A stretch of DNA of 64,000 bases from Mycoemilia scoparia (taxonomy: Eukaryota > Kickxellomycota > Kickxellomycetes > Kickxellales > Kickxellaceae): the NCBI GenBank assembly GCA_027575805.1, contig JANBPU010000069.1, forward strand, positions 1-64,000, in the 5' to 3' direction. Shown here piece after piece: positions 34,417 through 46,559 of this stretch. The notes below the pieces were generated by a model that saw nothing but the letters and a program-made list of their open reading frames with translations, did no database searches and was not told the origin of the DNA. The position numbers and the translations under genes were made by a program. Within the stretch, counting starts at the first letter, position 1; each line of letters begins with the position of its first letter.

Positions 34417-35757
34417 ATGTCTAGCCTTCTGAAGACTCTAAACACAGTAAGGACACAAATTCCGTCCACTTTTCTGGTAAGTGTGATTAGCATATAAATC
34501 GGACCAACATTAAGATATATTTCAATTGATAAAGGTATTATTTGAATTTCAGGCAACGAGAGCATATGCTACCAAGCAGAAGAAAAAGTCAAAGGTCGAT
34601 CCAAATGCTGTTACTTTAGATAGTGCACTCCCAGTTTTAAAGGTAGAGTGTGTCATGTTTCTGTCATATATATATATATATATATATATATGGATAGGTT
34701 TAATTTGTTGAACGATAAAAGAAATACTAAATACGAACGAAATATTGCTCCATGAGCTTAGGCATATGCTGTCGGATGCCCAAGTCATAAGATCGAAGCA
34801 CATATACAATGCTTCCCAGAAAAGGGGCAGCCTCCCATTCGTGGCTCTTGTGTTCTTCCACACGGCCTTCAGGACAACATCACCATCGCTGTCTTTGCTG
34901 AGGTAATTATATATATGCGAGTTTGATGTATGCTTGTGTATTCATCAAGAAGATTTTATGAACATTCGATTATTGCATATATAGGGGCAAAAAGCACAGG
35001 AAGCAAAGGAAGCGGGTGCTCATATTGTTGGAGGCCAGGACCTGATAGATAAGGTAAGCTAGCCGATTTTTGTAATATTAAAATGTATTATATTATATTC
35101 CCAAATCAAATGCGTGATACTGAACCTTTGAATCTGTATAGGTTAAAAATGGCACAGTCAAGTTTGATAAGTGCTTAGCCACGCCAGATATACTTCCATC
35201 AGTAGCAAAGGTTGCAAGAATTCTGGGTCCACGAGGATTGATGCCCACCGTGAATAAAGGAACTGTGGTCGATGATGTCGCTGGCGCTGTCCGCTACTCG
35301 TTGCAATCCTTTGATTTCAAGGCCGACAAAAATAATGTTGTACACTCTGGTTTTGCAAAGGTATGTGCACTATTCGTAGCTGTTGAGCAATAGCCTGTAT
35401 GACCATGTCATTAATTTATATTTGCTTATGTACATTCATAGATATCATTTTCTGCTGAACAAACACTTGGTAAGTTGTTAGGATGTTTTTTGTTATTTTA
35501 AACTCAAGTGATGGGCGATGAAATATAATAAACATTGTATGCTTTTAGAAAATATAAAAAGTCTAATGAAGGTTGTTCGGTCCCACTCCAAGGGAGGAAA
35601 AAAAGGTAAGGATTAAAGATGTGGATTTGGGCTATCTATCCCTTATTATGTATAGTCTGCGACTACCAAACACCATGATTTGTTGGTTGTAGGCTTCATC
35701 GGAACCGTTCATTTGAGCACCACACGTGGTCCGGGAATTTTGATAAAGGATGTATAG
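34417..35757 (+). CDS. MRPL1: Mitochondrial large-subunit ribosomal protein uL1m
   Basis: Eight exons: 34417-34476, 34553-34642, 34762-34902, 34985-35053, 35142-35360, 35442-35469 (28 nt), 35549-35605 and 35693-35757, 242 aa. An N-terminal presequence (MSSLLKTLNTVRTQIPSTFL, then ATRAYATKQKKKS) targets mitochondria. The L1 fold follows, with the signature VARILGPRGLMPTVNKGTV and the C-terminal GTVHLSTTRGPGILI, which binds rRNA at the L1 stalk. The sequence is shorter than bacterial L1 in the insert domain, as is common for fungal mitochondrial L1. It has the highest intron density of the window after the phosphatase gene. Intron 2 contains a (AT)n tract at 34666-34691. Confidence 0.93.
34666..34691. 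repeat. (AT)n microsatellite inside an intron
   Basis: About 13 AT units within the second intron of the uL1m gene. Confidence 0.9.
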
Positions 35758-35986
35758 ACCTATTTAAATGATGTCTCCTTAGGAACTAAAGCCTGGCATT
35801 CTGTAGCCCAAATGTTTGTCTCTATCCATCAATCTAGAAAGTCTGCTGCAAATGTCACTTTTAGATCTCGAATAAAATATATATTTAAAAACTGATAAGC
35901 ATGCTTAACACGATAATTGACCATAGAAAATAGCACTATGAAGAAATATACCATTTATCGTGAGGATTATAGCAACAATTCTGTTT

Positions 35987-38900
35987 TTATGCCTTGAATT
36001 TGGACAGTTCTTGGTTAGCCTCATTAATATTGGCGATTGTTTCGTTTAGAAGTCTTTGCCTATAATAGCACAATATAAAAAGAAGCATAATGATAGTGTT
36101 AGAAGTCTATCCGCCCACCAAAGTGAAGGGTGTTATTTATAAACAGAGACACAGTGGTTATACTTACTCTGAACTTAAAGCATCCTCTATTGCCTTCAAC
36201 TGATGAGCCCCAAATCTTTGATTAGAAGGGTTCTGTGTTTTAGGCGATAGATACGAGCTTGGGGAAAGCGAGCCCCTTCTATCATCATGACCAGCGTCAA
36301 TATAGTCTAAACGTGTGGAAAAACGATCATGAGGACGATCCCTTTCCTGGGATTTTTTGTTAAAGGCCTGTGTTTCTCTGTTCAGCTTCTGGAATAGCTC
36401 TGTCAACTATATGGAGATATGTGAAAGTATAAAGCTGTCAGTATAATATCAATGACCTAAAATCATCCATCAGCATACATCTTAACATCCAAGAGTAGTG
36501 CCACCAGGATGTATTATTACCTGGTCAAGTTGGCCCTGGCAACCTCCGGGCCCTGATACCTTTCCATCCAGCTCTCTAACGAATTTTATGAAGTTAACTT
36601 CAATTTGGCTTAAAGGAAGCTGGCAATGATCCACCAAATCTCTGATTAGACAGTCTATTCTGAGGCCAATCTTATTTTGATTCTCTTTTAACGACTTTAG
36701 CCTATCCATATGACCATGTATCTTGGGAATAATGCCTTGGTTAAGATTAGAAGATAGCTCAGAGAGCTTTGATTTTTGGCGTTCATGTTCCTTTTGTTGG
36801 AGGCCAATCCTAAATTCCACCATATGAAATGTTATACTCCGCCGCATAATCTTTAGTAGCAAAAAGGGCTCAAATTTGCAAAACAGCCGGGCCTTACCTT
36901 ATGTTCATTTCTTCTGAAGCGTCAACTAGCGCACGCATTTTTTGGCGCAGATCAATTGATATCTCGCCAAAACGCTTGAAATCATCCTTTTCCATGTCCT
37001 GGGGTCTCAAAGACTTGTTAAATACAACATGAGGGTGGGATGTGGGAGCAATCTGTGCAAGGATTTCGTTTGGCGGCTGGTAGGGAGCATTGGGAAGCTG
37101 TGGTACATATTTAACTTTAGTATTTGGCCCCTGCTCTCCATGCACTTCAGTTTTGTCTGTGGTACATTTATCATCAGCCATTATACTAGGGAGGTGTATA
37201 CCAATGTACTGAAGGGGGGATGCCAGTGCGAGCAATGATCTTGGCAAGTACACATCGTCTATAAGGACTACCCCCACAATTGGCAGGTTTCTTCTATAAT
37301 AGACAAATAGCTTGCTGTTATAGTGCAGTCTAATACAGAAACGTAGAATGGCTTATAGTCTTCATTGTTCCACTACTTACTTAGTGTTTACTGGGTGCGT
37401 GTTGACAAGGCACCTTATATCACTGCCTTCTGGTAGCTGGACTGGTGCTTTTTCGGTTGATCCAAATGATACAGTTGTTTCCCTCAAAAGGGCATCTTTA
37501 AAATAGGAGTCCCATGCTTTAAGGTTGATAAAGTGAACACCCCGCTCGTGTGCATAGAACAGAGTGTATGGATAATTAGGATCGGTAACAAAATGGCCGG
37601 GAATTCTACCATTTCGCCCTAATGGCTTCAATATCTGCCCTACAGTCGACGCAGGCTTTACCCCATGTAAGACTATGGATTCCAATGTTACTAGTGTTGG
37701 GAGGCTATCTGTTTTATCTACTTTGACATTCTTTTGGAAAGGCCATTGTCCTGACACTGGGTCCAAAATCGCAAACGTATCAATATGACCATTGTTGTAA
37801 CCCAGGCATATGATGCCAACGGGGGATGTCTCCAAGCAAGCAATGTCACAAACACTATCTTCATTAAACTTTGGCCCACTGCTTGTAGAAAAATCCTCTG
37901 AAGACTGACCGTCACTGCTATCTGTGGCATCGCTGTCATCATTACTGCTACTGTCCGAACTTTCATCATCTGATGCTATAGGCGGTTCTGGCTGTAAAAG
38001 GTAAGGTCCCTGCGGTGCTGGGCTTTGAAGTAGGGTGGTTCTCAGCTTGATACCTTTAGCAACAATTTGGCAAAGTGAATTATTTCCTAGGGCCTTTGCT
38101 GAAGATAATGCCGCAGTTATCCACTGTTCTTGTGATATGGCCTTTGCCAACTCCGGTGACAAAATCCTTTGTTTGTTCAAAGTGTATTCTTCACCCTGAC
38201 GCTCTCTAATCTGGGTTTGCGATTGGACAAGAAGATCTTCAAGCCACGATTTATCTGCAATCCAAGACTCTGGGACAACGGGAGACAATGTGTATATGTC
38301 ACCCCAGTTTGTTGCAATGTATAATGTAATGCGTCCCCAATCATTACTTTTTTGGTTGCCGAAACAGAAAGAGGCTAATTCTACAGATCGATATGGCGCG
38401 TCTGCTTGCATGCTGGTTGTCATATCGAATACTTGTTCTGGGACGTCAACGCTTTGCGAAACATCAAACATCTTTACATAGCCGGCCTGATAAAGAACAA
38501 GCAGGTGGCTGCCCCTAGAGCTACAGGGGTGCCACAGCGTTTTGGATATCTTCATGTTTCCTTTCCCGCTTGTCCACGATCCATATGGAGTCGAGTGGCT
38601 GCCTCTATCTACCTCTGAAGTTTCTGTCTTTCCGTTTTTATCGTGGCCTTCGCTTACATAGAGCACTCGACAGTCCAGAACAGGCACTTCAACAACATTT
38701 TGAACTTCCACAGAAGATTCGGTGAGTGAAGGAAGGTGTAGAGATCTCAAAGTACTATCACTCCTAATGACACGAATAGTTGCCGGCCTTGGAAGTGACA
38801 TTATTGCCAGTCTACTTTCTCCTGAAATGGCAAGCATATCGCCATTGGGACTAAGGCTAAGCTGCTTTATGTGAAAGTCTACACCACTTGACCCTAGTAT

Positions 38901-39302
38901 GGCAAAAGGCACCGACTGTACGGCTTTTCTCATACATTCCAATGTATATTGCATGGAGCCACCTTTCTTGATGCTATGGCGGCTTATATTTGCCTTAATA
39001 CAGACATCTTTGCATAGCTTGAGACTGATTGCTCGTATCTCTGAGCCAACCGCAACAATTAAATCTGTTTCGCGGACTACAAGCTGGCGGTGAGGAACTC
39101 TGGAATTTCTTTTGTCTGACAGATAGTGCGACGATCTAGACGAACTTTCGGCCCGGAATATGGGATGAGTTGAAAGGGTTTGTATCCAACCCTCATAGTC
39201 TAGTACCGAAGCTAATTCCCATCACATCAATAAATATCAGCATTAATATTTCATATCTGGTGCCTATTGTTTAGGAAAACATAGTAGCCTGTACCTACAC
39301 AT
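35987..39302 (-). CDS. Nup88/Nup82-like nucleoporin, 943 aa
   Basis: Proposed six exons on the minus strand: 39299-39302 (4 nt), 37381-39211, 36898-37293, 36521-36809, 36168-36406 and 35987-36059. The N-terminal half looks like a beta-propeller: GWIQTLSTHPIFR, VVRETDLIVAVGSEIRAISL, FHIKQLSLSPNGDMLAISG and ISKTLWHPCSSRGSHLLVLY followed by GYVKMFDVS, a pattern of Nup82/Nup88 proteins on the cytoplasmic face of the pore. Then come an acidic Ser/Asp run (about residues 440-470) and RNLPIVGVVLIDDVYLPRS. The last third is heptad-like (IGLQQKEHERQKSKLSELSS, LFQKLNRETQAF), as expected for the coiled coil that binds Nup62 and Nup214 partners. Exon 1 is inferred: ATGT, then donor GTAGGT, is the only option found that gives a Met in frame. 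The family assignment is probable, not certain. Confidence 0.75.
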
Positions 39303-40085
39303 TGCAGCTTTATACTCTTGTTCAGAAAAGTTCAAAGAATCGACGTATATTGAATAAATTTTTGCATTCTCCAATTCTTTGGAAACTTGGCAAACCAATG
39401 TTGACTAAAACAATTATGGCATTCAAAAAATAGGGTTTTATCATGAATGGTGGGCTTTTTAAAGTTCAAACAGCCTTGAACAAAAAGGGCTTTTGGCCAG
39501 CATTTATTCGTCTAAAATTGGTGAGGATTTATAGCGAGAAGATGTGAGCCACAACATTTTGCGTTAGACAATAACTAAAGCAAAAACAAACATCAGGCCT
39601 TCTTTGAATAAAGAAAATAACTTTAACAAACAGTTCATTATGCTTGCTTTTACTAGCATGCGATTTTATTTATTAAGGCTGCCAAACGAATAAATTTGTT
39701 AACTTTCAAAGATCATGTGAATATAGAATTTAAAATTATATTTGTGTATTTGAAGTGTGGTTGTAAGCATTGTAAAAATTTGTTTGAATAGGGTTTAAAT
39801 TGTAGTTGGTGATAAATAAAAAGAAAGCGTAAAAAATCATCTTGCCGAGGACGAAAAATGATAGGTACAGGTAAACTGTGACAAAGACTGATTACGAGGT
39901 TCTCCTGGATAACAGTGGCAGTGCGGGCTAAGAGAACAGTTGAAGGTATCGTCGTTGCTATAGAATACAAATTTGCGGAAGAAAGAAGTGCGGCAGTACA
40001 TGATAGAAGTGATGTATATTTTTCTTGGCTCTGGTGTGGGCCAAGTAGTGATGGAGTAAAGAAAGTGACTGGTTTATCCAAAGGT
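39303..40085. other. Intergenic region between nucleoporin and forkhead genes
   Basis: About 780 bp of AT-rich sequence upstream of the nucleoporin and downstream of the forkhead gene. Nothing recognisable apart from a 122-codon minus-strand frame without motifs (39713-40081), probably part of the long forkhead 3' UTR. Confidence 0.4.
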
Positions 40086-42056
40086 TCATGACATGTTTGT
40101 CATGACTGCAGGCTGAATGATGCCGCCAGATGATGAAGGAGCATGCGAACCAGCAACTGAAGGGATCTGAATTTGGGAAACTTCAACTCTCTCTGCGCCA
40201 GATGACGATGTGGTGATGTTTGGTACCGTAAAATGACCAGACCCATCTCTAAACGTCTCGTCGTATGCACCACCAGCACTTCCGCCCACACAGCTGACAC
40301 CAGACTGGCCCTGGCTACCAGGAGTAAACATTGACATGAAAGATTCAACTGAGGGGTCAGAGCCAGAATACATTGGCTGTATATTACCCCACGAATCAGC
40401 ACTAGGCTGGCCTTGAAGGTAGCTGGAAATGGTATCGTTGACTGAGTTTGTAAAAATGTCGCCATGGTCGGCATATGAGCCGGTGTGGGAAATCCCAGTT
40501 GGAAGCCCAGCATCATTAGGAGACACAAACCCAGCAGCAGACTGAGAGTCAACATAGGAATTGATATGTAGAGCTGATGCATTTGACTCTGCAGCCTTTC
40601 TGCTGACCAGAACATCTTGAGGGTCAACATATTGGTGAGGACTAGTTATATCAGTTGCATTTGGAGATATTTGGCTTGGATACTGCAAAAATGGCGCCAT
40701 CGGGAGGGCCGATAATGCCGATGAGGCTGCCTGTGGATCACTTTCTTCGGAAGATGTTGGTCTTGATTTTGGCTGCTGCTGATAGGTGTTGGGGTTTCCT
40801 TGAAGATGCTGGGCTTCGGATGTAATGGGCATAGGTATGGGCATCTCATAGCTAAACCCGGGGTAGCCACCTAGGAAGGCAGGGAACGATCCAGCACTTT
40901 CGCAGCGCATCTTTTTGCTTGAAGGAATGCCAGCACTGAGTTTTTCACAATATACACTAGCAGAGGAGGAATTGGCGAGTGTGGACACCGATGGCTGGTC
41001 TTTGGGTGGAACACTGTGAGAGCGCTTCATGTTAATGGTTGACCCTACGCCAAGAGGGATCTTCCATTTGGCCAACTCCCTTGCGGATGCAGGGATTGCA
41101 GACTTTGGTGTTATGTTTGGCTTCGAATCCCGTGGCAGTGCTGACTTGGAAGACCCTGAAGGTGCAGTAGCAGTACTCTTGGGATCTTCACTCGATGTTG
41201 GAGCCCGAGGACGCTTTTTCTTTGATGACTTTTTGGTGCTGTTTTCGGTCTTTGGAGTAAGTGGTTGGTTTTCATCATTTTGGTCAGCATCAGGCGCATC
41301 TTTGGCCTTTGCTTTGGCGGCGGCAGCAGCAAGGGCGGCTTTTCCAGCTCGGGAGCGGTTTGGTTTGAAATGACCATTTACCAAGCTGTTCTCGTAGCCA
41401 GGAGTGAATGTCCAAAAGGAGCCTTTACCAGGCTGAGAGTCTTCGCGCTTGATTTTCATAAACCCCTTGTTTAGGGATAGATTGTGACGAATGGAGTTCT
41501 GCCAACCCTGGCGGTCTCTGTAATATGGAAAATGGTTGAGAATCCACTCGTATATTCCATTGAGAGTCCGACGCTGGGTCGGAGCATCTCTTAGCGACTG
41601 TGCAATCAAGGAAGCGTAAGAAAACTCGGGCTTTTGGTTGCTTGGCATTGGCATAGACTGGAATCCCATCGGCCCAACATAGCCGCAGTGCGGGTTTTGG
41701 GCCAGCTGGTGCTGAGGAATGGGCATATGGGAGTAGTCACCTGGTGGTGGATGTGGTGGTGGAATTCTCAAATCTATGTAGGCATCCTTTACCATGTGGA
41801 ATCCTTGGTGATGGGGGTGAGGGTTAAGAGCGTGTTGGTTGTGTGGGTTAAAAGGCATACGAGAGAGTGGAGACTGTGGCGACATCATATCAGCCTGTAT
41901 AGTATTTGGTGTGGCGGAATACGTCGTTAGAGAGGGCGTACTTAGATTATCATTAGAATTTGTTAACCCATCAATACCAGGGCATGTGGTGTAGGACATA
42001 TGGCCAAGGCTCAGGTCAGCAGGGCGGCATATAATAGGGTATTCTTCTGGATTCAT
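40086..42056 (-). CDS. Forkhead-box transcription factor 1, 656 aa
   Basis: Intronless. The forkhead DNA-binding domain spans about residues 142-225: KPEFSYASLIAQSLRD, TLNGIYEWILNHFPYYRDR, then the recognition helix GWQNSIRHNLSLNKGFMKI and wing sequence GKGSFWTFTPG. The rest is low complexity: Pro/His-rich before the domain, a basic and Ala-rich stretch just after it (a likely nuclear signal around KKSSKKKRPRA), then Ser/Pro/Gln-rich sequence typical of activation regions. No FHA domain is visible, so this is not a Fkh1/Fkh2 orthologue; it is closer in layout to Hcm1 or Sep1-like regulators, but orthology is not settled. It is divergent from a second forkhead gene at 45.2 kb. Confidence 0.93.
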   Translation of the reverse strand: MNPEEYPIICRPADLSLGHMSYTTCPGIDGLTNSNDNLSTPSLTTYSATPNTIQADMMSPQSPLSRMPFNPHNQHALNPHPHHQGFHMVKDAYIDLRIPPPHPPPGDYSHMPIPQHQLAQNPHCGYVGPMGFQSMPMPSNQKPEFSYASLIAQSLRDAPTQRRTLNGIYEWILNHFPYYRDRQGWQNSIRHNLSLNKGFMKIKREDSQPGKGSFWTFTPGYENSLVNGHFKPNRSRAGKAALAAAAAKAKAKDAPDADQNDENQPLTPKTENSTKKSSKKKRPRAPTSSEDPKSTATAPSGSSKSALPRDSKPNITPKSAIPASARELAKWKIPLGVGSTINMKRSHSVPPKDQPSVSTLANSSSASVYCEKLSAGIPSSKKMRCESAGSFPAFLGGYPGFSYEMPIPMPITSEAQHLQGNPNTYQQQPKSRPTSSEESDPQAASSALSALPMAPFLQYPSQISPNATDITSPHQYVDPQDVLVSRKAAESNASALHINSYVDSQSAAGFVSPNDAGLPTGISHTGSYADHGDIFTNSVNDTISSYLQGQPSADSWGNIQPMYSGSDPSVESFMSMFTPGSQGQSGVSCVGGSAGGAYDETFRDGSGHFTVPNITTSSSGAERVEVSQIQIPSVAGSHAPSSSGGIIQPAVMTNMS

Positions 42057-45000
42057 GGCTCAGACTGATGCACAAATAATAATAATTGTGGTAGTGGTAT
42101 AAATAGTCGTTGTGCAAGGCGAGGGGTGCTTATAAAATCTATTGTCGAAAAGCGCTTGGGACGTAAGTTAAGTACTGGGGTAAGGAGCAGGGCAAAAATA
42201 CACGTATAAAGTTTATGTAGGGGATATTGCGGTGAAGTAGTTGAAAGGTAAGGAAAGAAGGGATAGCGGTATTGTAGAGGCGGGAAGGAAAGGACGAAAG
42301 GGTATTTAGGTAAGAGTTGAAAAACCTGAGGGATGAGACAACGATAAAAGAAAGAGCATTCCAAGCCAGGAATGGGTTGCAAGAGAGATGAGTCTGATAT
42401 TGCCACCCAAAAGGAAAGGTGAACAATGATGGTGTCTAGTACTGCTTCTGGCGAAGCCACCATTACTCTCGCCGTAATCTACTCATTGAATGCTGCCCCT
42501 GTGCCTAGCCGCTGAGGCACAGTCGAGCTTTTATTCACTGTGTGTTTCCATGCAGAGCTTTGCCCTTTGGGGCTTCCAAATTTGGACAGAATGGTCTCTC
42601 TGTGTGTGAAGGCACTGGATACATTATAGCTGCAGACCGCAGAGTGATCACTTTGAACACTCACGATTGCCAATCGCTTGAGCACTACCTGGTTTCTTTG
42701 CCAGCCCCTTTCAAGCCTAACCAGTCCAGATTGCTGCCTCAGGGTCAAGCTGTGCGCCATTCTTTGGCGTTACATATGGTCTTACATGAGATCTTGGACC
42801 GAATTTGATGGCCTATAGTGCTCTCTCTCGCTTTCTCTCAACAATGCCTCTTGCCTTGAACCATGAGCATCCCTGAACACATTCCATGATCAAAAGAGCT
42901 TTCGGACTTTTTGAAAAATGCACTGTATAAACCATCTACTGCTTTTGCTCTAAACTCCCCAGTCCTGGGTCCCAATAGAGCCTTTGGAGCTACACTCCTG
43001 TTTGTAACATTAAGATGCTAAACAAACCACATTATCTCCATCAGGCGCAGTAATCGGTATGGGCTCTATACTATACTAGCCTTTGTTGGAAACAATGTTC
43101 AGAGCCTCATACTGCACATTGATATGGTCGAAAAATAGCCTACTGCCAAAGACCAGGCACTGATGGTGACAAAGGAAGCGTAGCTACATATTACATGAAA
43201 GCGCAGCACCAGCATGAAGCAGAGGATTGTCTGCTAAAATGTGGCAAATAAAGGACCATCCATGCGATACCCAGTATCTACACAATGGCTTTCCCGCACC
43301 ACGGTCGTTACTCAAGGATATGCACATATATGGATGCCTTCCATTTAGCAAGCTACTTTAAGCGTAGCTAAAGCCCTTCGACCTGGTCACCTATGTAAGC
43401 TAGAAGGTTGTTTTCTAGCGATCAATGCTAATGGGCTTCTCACCATGCTTTCTGGCTTAATGATAGAGGCAAAAAATACATCACTAAGATCACACTTGCT
43501 GCTGATAAGCGAAGGCGAATCCTGGTCAAGGAGCTGCAGCGATTTAGCCACCCTTTTACAGTCTGATGCAGACTGCACGCAATTTCAGGTCAAGCGCCAA
43601 GAGAATGACCCCCATGCATGCATATATAACGGTCTGCATCATGTCAATCTTGAATTCGGTTCCCCAATATTTGCTTTGTCTACCACCAGTCTTTCTGATG
43701 GCCAAATTTGGCCAGCATACAAGTCAAGCTGTCCATCAAGAGGGAACAGACTGGTACACCATACATCCCTGCAGATCAGCCCATAGCTCGTACATTTTTA
43801 GCTAGAGCTTGGCAGACTATTGGCTAAAATACAAGGTACTATTCTGGTACACCTCTAAAGGAGACTCTGCCACACAGAATGATAATTATTTTTTGGCATG
43901 CTAGGGTTGGGATTTTTGGAAAGCAATCCTTGAACAAGAGAGGCATTTGAATTGGTGCCTTAGTGTCAAGCTTGGCTTTAAAGTCGATGGCATCGAAGGC
44001 TTATTAATGTAGCTCTTGTCCAGAACACCGATCTAGGGCTTGTGGCTTGGTGATGGAACACGACGATATATGTAAGGTGTCGTCTGTGGCCTGCGGCATA
44101 GGCCAAAGTGGTCGCTTTGATAAAAACACTGCTTTTGGGAGGATTTATAAATCCCTTACTTATATCGATTTTTAAATGTGACTGTCTGGCCAGTAGAGGC
44201 GATTTAGCGAGTGAGCGAGGAAATGTTGGTCAAACATCTGGAAACTTTACAAAAACATGGGTGAATGCTGGTGCCGATGTGTGGACATAAATAAACAACC
44301 CAAAGCATGAACACAAATGAGCTTAGTTTGTATTTTTGGTAAACAAAACACTCAAACACTATTTGGCTGATGCGGAACATAGAGAAAGATTATCTCGAAT
44401 ACGCAAGGTCTATTGGAACATAAACAGAAGTCCATGCTTTGTCAGTAGAGACATGTAATGTGTTGATATTAAATTAAGGTTGTGATGTATTTTTAATAGC
44501 CTTGCGAATCAAAACTCCCTTGCAGATGGCACACTGCTTGGTTACGCCACAGCCTTACCAGGAGCATTTACAAAAATAAATGCCCAAATATGGAATAACC
44601 AGGTAAAAGAAGTAAACGTGGTTTACTCTGAGTTTGTCAAGGATGACCATTAAGCATAAACATAACTGGACTTCTCATTAATAAACACGCCTTTGGCAGT
44701 TCCAAATGTATTGTGCGACAACTGATGCCAAGTGACCGGTCTTGCAGTATTTTGTATGTTTTTATACAAAATTATAAATTTGACAATATTTTGATAGTAA
44801 TTCAATAACAAAGCAACACACAGCAGAGCCTCTAGGATCCCTCTACCATTTGGGCCTATTAATTCAGCCTAGGTCTTCTTATTTCTTAGTCCCAGCAGCA
44901 TTTCTCCCGGGCTTGATATTGTCCCTGGATTTTGGCCCCTGGTATTCTGTTAAAAGCCTTAATGTTGCCATTTCTCTAATGTTCCTTTGACGCCTCCGCT

Positions 45001-45154
45001 TCCTTTTCCTCTTCCTCCCTTCCAATACTTCCCTTGCCCTTCGTGCGCTCCATCCTTGTCTCTCTTACAACGCTGCTTCCACTATCACCCTCTCCGCCTG
45101 TTCCATCTTCACACCATCTTTAACGACCTAAATCCCGCGTCCATCTCCTATTTT
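42057..45154. other. Long divergent intergenic region between two forkhead genes
   Basis: About 3.1 kb, the longest gene-free stretch in the window. It should contain both forkhead promoters and possibly long 5' UTRs. Pyrimidine-rich leader-like stretches flank both starts (CT-rich at 44985-45120 on the plus strand, and the purine-rich mirror at about 42180-42420 serving the minus-strand gene). It also contains one copy of an old dispersed repeat (43737-43912). Several 60-113-codon frames occur without motifs. Confidence 0.5.
43737..43912 (+). repeat. Old dispersed repeat, copy 2
   Basis: Matches 22109-22312 in order and orientation: AGGGAACA, CCCTGCA, CCATA, TACATTTTTAGCTAGA, ATTGGCTA, ATTTTTTGGCATGCT. 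Too diverged to define ends. Confidence 0.45.
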
Positions 45155-46150
45155 ATGATTTTAAGTATGATGCCAGGCACCAGCACTTCTTCCAAGATAA
45201 ACACGATACCCCAATCTACCAGCAATGTCACCACTCACAGCCAGTTTATATATCACTCTCCCGAGACAATCCAGTCGTCCGCAGTCAGAAAGCGCCGGCG
45301 TCCACCTTATTCCTATACCGCGCTTATAGCTCAGGCCATACTCACATCTCCTCACCACAGGCTTACACTGCGCGAAATCTACGACTGGATTCAGGTACAC
45401 TATCCTCTCATCTGCAAGGGGCCGGATGTGGGGTGGCAAAACACCATCCGCCACAACCTTTCACTGAACCAATGCTTCCGCAGAATACCTCGCAATGAGC
45501 TCCCCATCGAAGTCAGCTCCAGGTTAAGAGGGAAGGGGAGCTACTGGACCGTGAACGAAGGTATGATGGACGAAAACACACGCAAACGTGTCGGTGAGGC
45601 GCTGATGAATACGCCTGTTCCTGAAACAGCTGGCCCCAGTAAGCAAATTCTTGCTCATCACAACCCTCTGCCAGAGCATATGCACCAGTATGTTCTTGTG
45701 GATTCTGTTCAGAGTTACAAGTATCGAGGCGAGTTTATCAGCACAGGTGCTACTGGCCCAGAAGCTCCCATGCCAAACGACTCTTTTATCTCCCCCATCC
45801 CAAGGCCAGCCAGTGCCTCTGGACTGATGTTCTCTTCGGGATGCTACACTCCACGTTCTATATCAACAAGCTCAGACTACGTGAAGAGGCAGCGCATTTC
45901 TGGATCATTTATGCCACAGCCCCATTTCATAACTCCAACGGCCCCCCAAAACCCTGTTCGTGGTCGAAGCCTGACGAGCATTTCGGCCCTCGGTATCAAA
46001 CCGCCCATCCACAGCCAAGATGGGCGTCGCTCTGCTGAAGATAGCAAGCCATACTGCTTTACGCCTTTCCCGTCACCAAAGATGCCATCATCAGCATCCA
46101 CCCCAGTTTCACCTTCATCAAAGCTGAGCATCAAAAATCTGCTCAACTAG
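45155..46150 (+). CDS. Forkhead-box transcription factor 2, 331 aa
   Basis: Intronless. The forkhead domain is at about residues 49-138: RPPYSYTALIAQAILTSPHH, TLREIYDWIQVHYPLI, recognition helix GWQNTIRHNLSLNQCFRRI and wing RGKGSYWTVNEG. The four-Arg/Lys run RKRRR just before it is a likely nuclear signal. The C-terminal half is Ser/Pro-rich and ends with a short SSKLSIKNLLN motif that could be a docking or degradation element. The start at 45155 is the first ATG in frame; Met at 45167 or 45170 (MMPGTSTSS) is equally possible. The frame is open further upstream, but that stretch contains no ATG and is a CT-rich leader. Different enough from the neighbouring forkhead gene that recent duplication is unlikely. 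Confidence 0.92.
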   Translation: MILSMMPGTSTSSKINTIPQSTSNVTTHSQFIYHSPETIQSSAVRKRRRPPYSYTALIAQAILTSPHHRLTLREIYDWIQVHYPLICKGPDVGWQNTIRHNLSLNQCFRRIPRNELPIEVSSRLRGKGSYWTVNEGMMDENTRKRVGEALMNTPVPETAGPSKQILAHHNPLPEHMHQYVLVDSVQSYKYRGEFISTGATGPEAPMPNDSFISPIPRPASASGLMFSSGCYTPRSISTSSDYVKRQRISGSFMPQPHFITPTAPQNPVRGRSLTSISALGIKPPIHSQDGRRSAEDSKPYCFTPFPSPKMPSSASTPVSPSSKLSIKNLLN

Positions 46151-46559
46151 CTCGCTTCTGTCTTTACCACCAAAATATTTTGTGCTGTATATTTCGTTAT
46201 GTCTTTTTACGCCCATATAGCATAGCTCATGACCACATTACTACGTTTTAAAATTTTTTCACTGTAGCAAATAATTTAAACGCAAATATTTTTAATGATA
46301 CTGCTCTTGAAATTAAACACTGTTATGAGTTTTGAGTATGATGCGAACTTAACATTGTTAGCATTATTTTCCAGATTATTACACAGGCCGATTTCTTTTT
46401 AATTTTTGCCTGCAGGAGTAGATTTGTACCCATAAATGGTATGGGGCTTACGAAGAGGACAATTATGCTGCAGCCTGGAAGCTTATTCACCTCCATATAA
46501 ACGCTTGGACATGCATGAGGGTTATATTCCCCGAATGTGGTGATTTAGACCAGTAACTA
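46151..46559. other. Spacer between forkhead 2 and the phosphatase gene
   Basis: About 400 bp, AT-rich, with no gene or repeat recognised. It holds the forkhead 3' end and the promoter of the phosphatase gene. Confidence 0.35.

Noticed and set aside
44987..45154. N-terminal extension of forkhead 2 through the CT-rich stretch
   Set aside because: The frame is open but has no ATG and encodes Pro/Leu/Cys-rich sequence typical of translated pyrimidine-rich leader.
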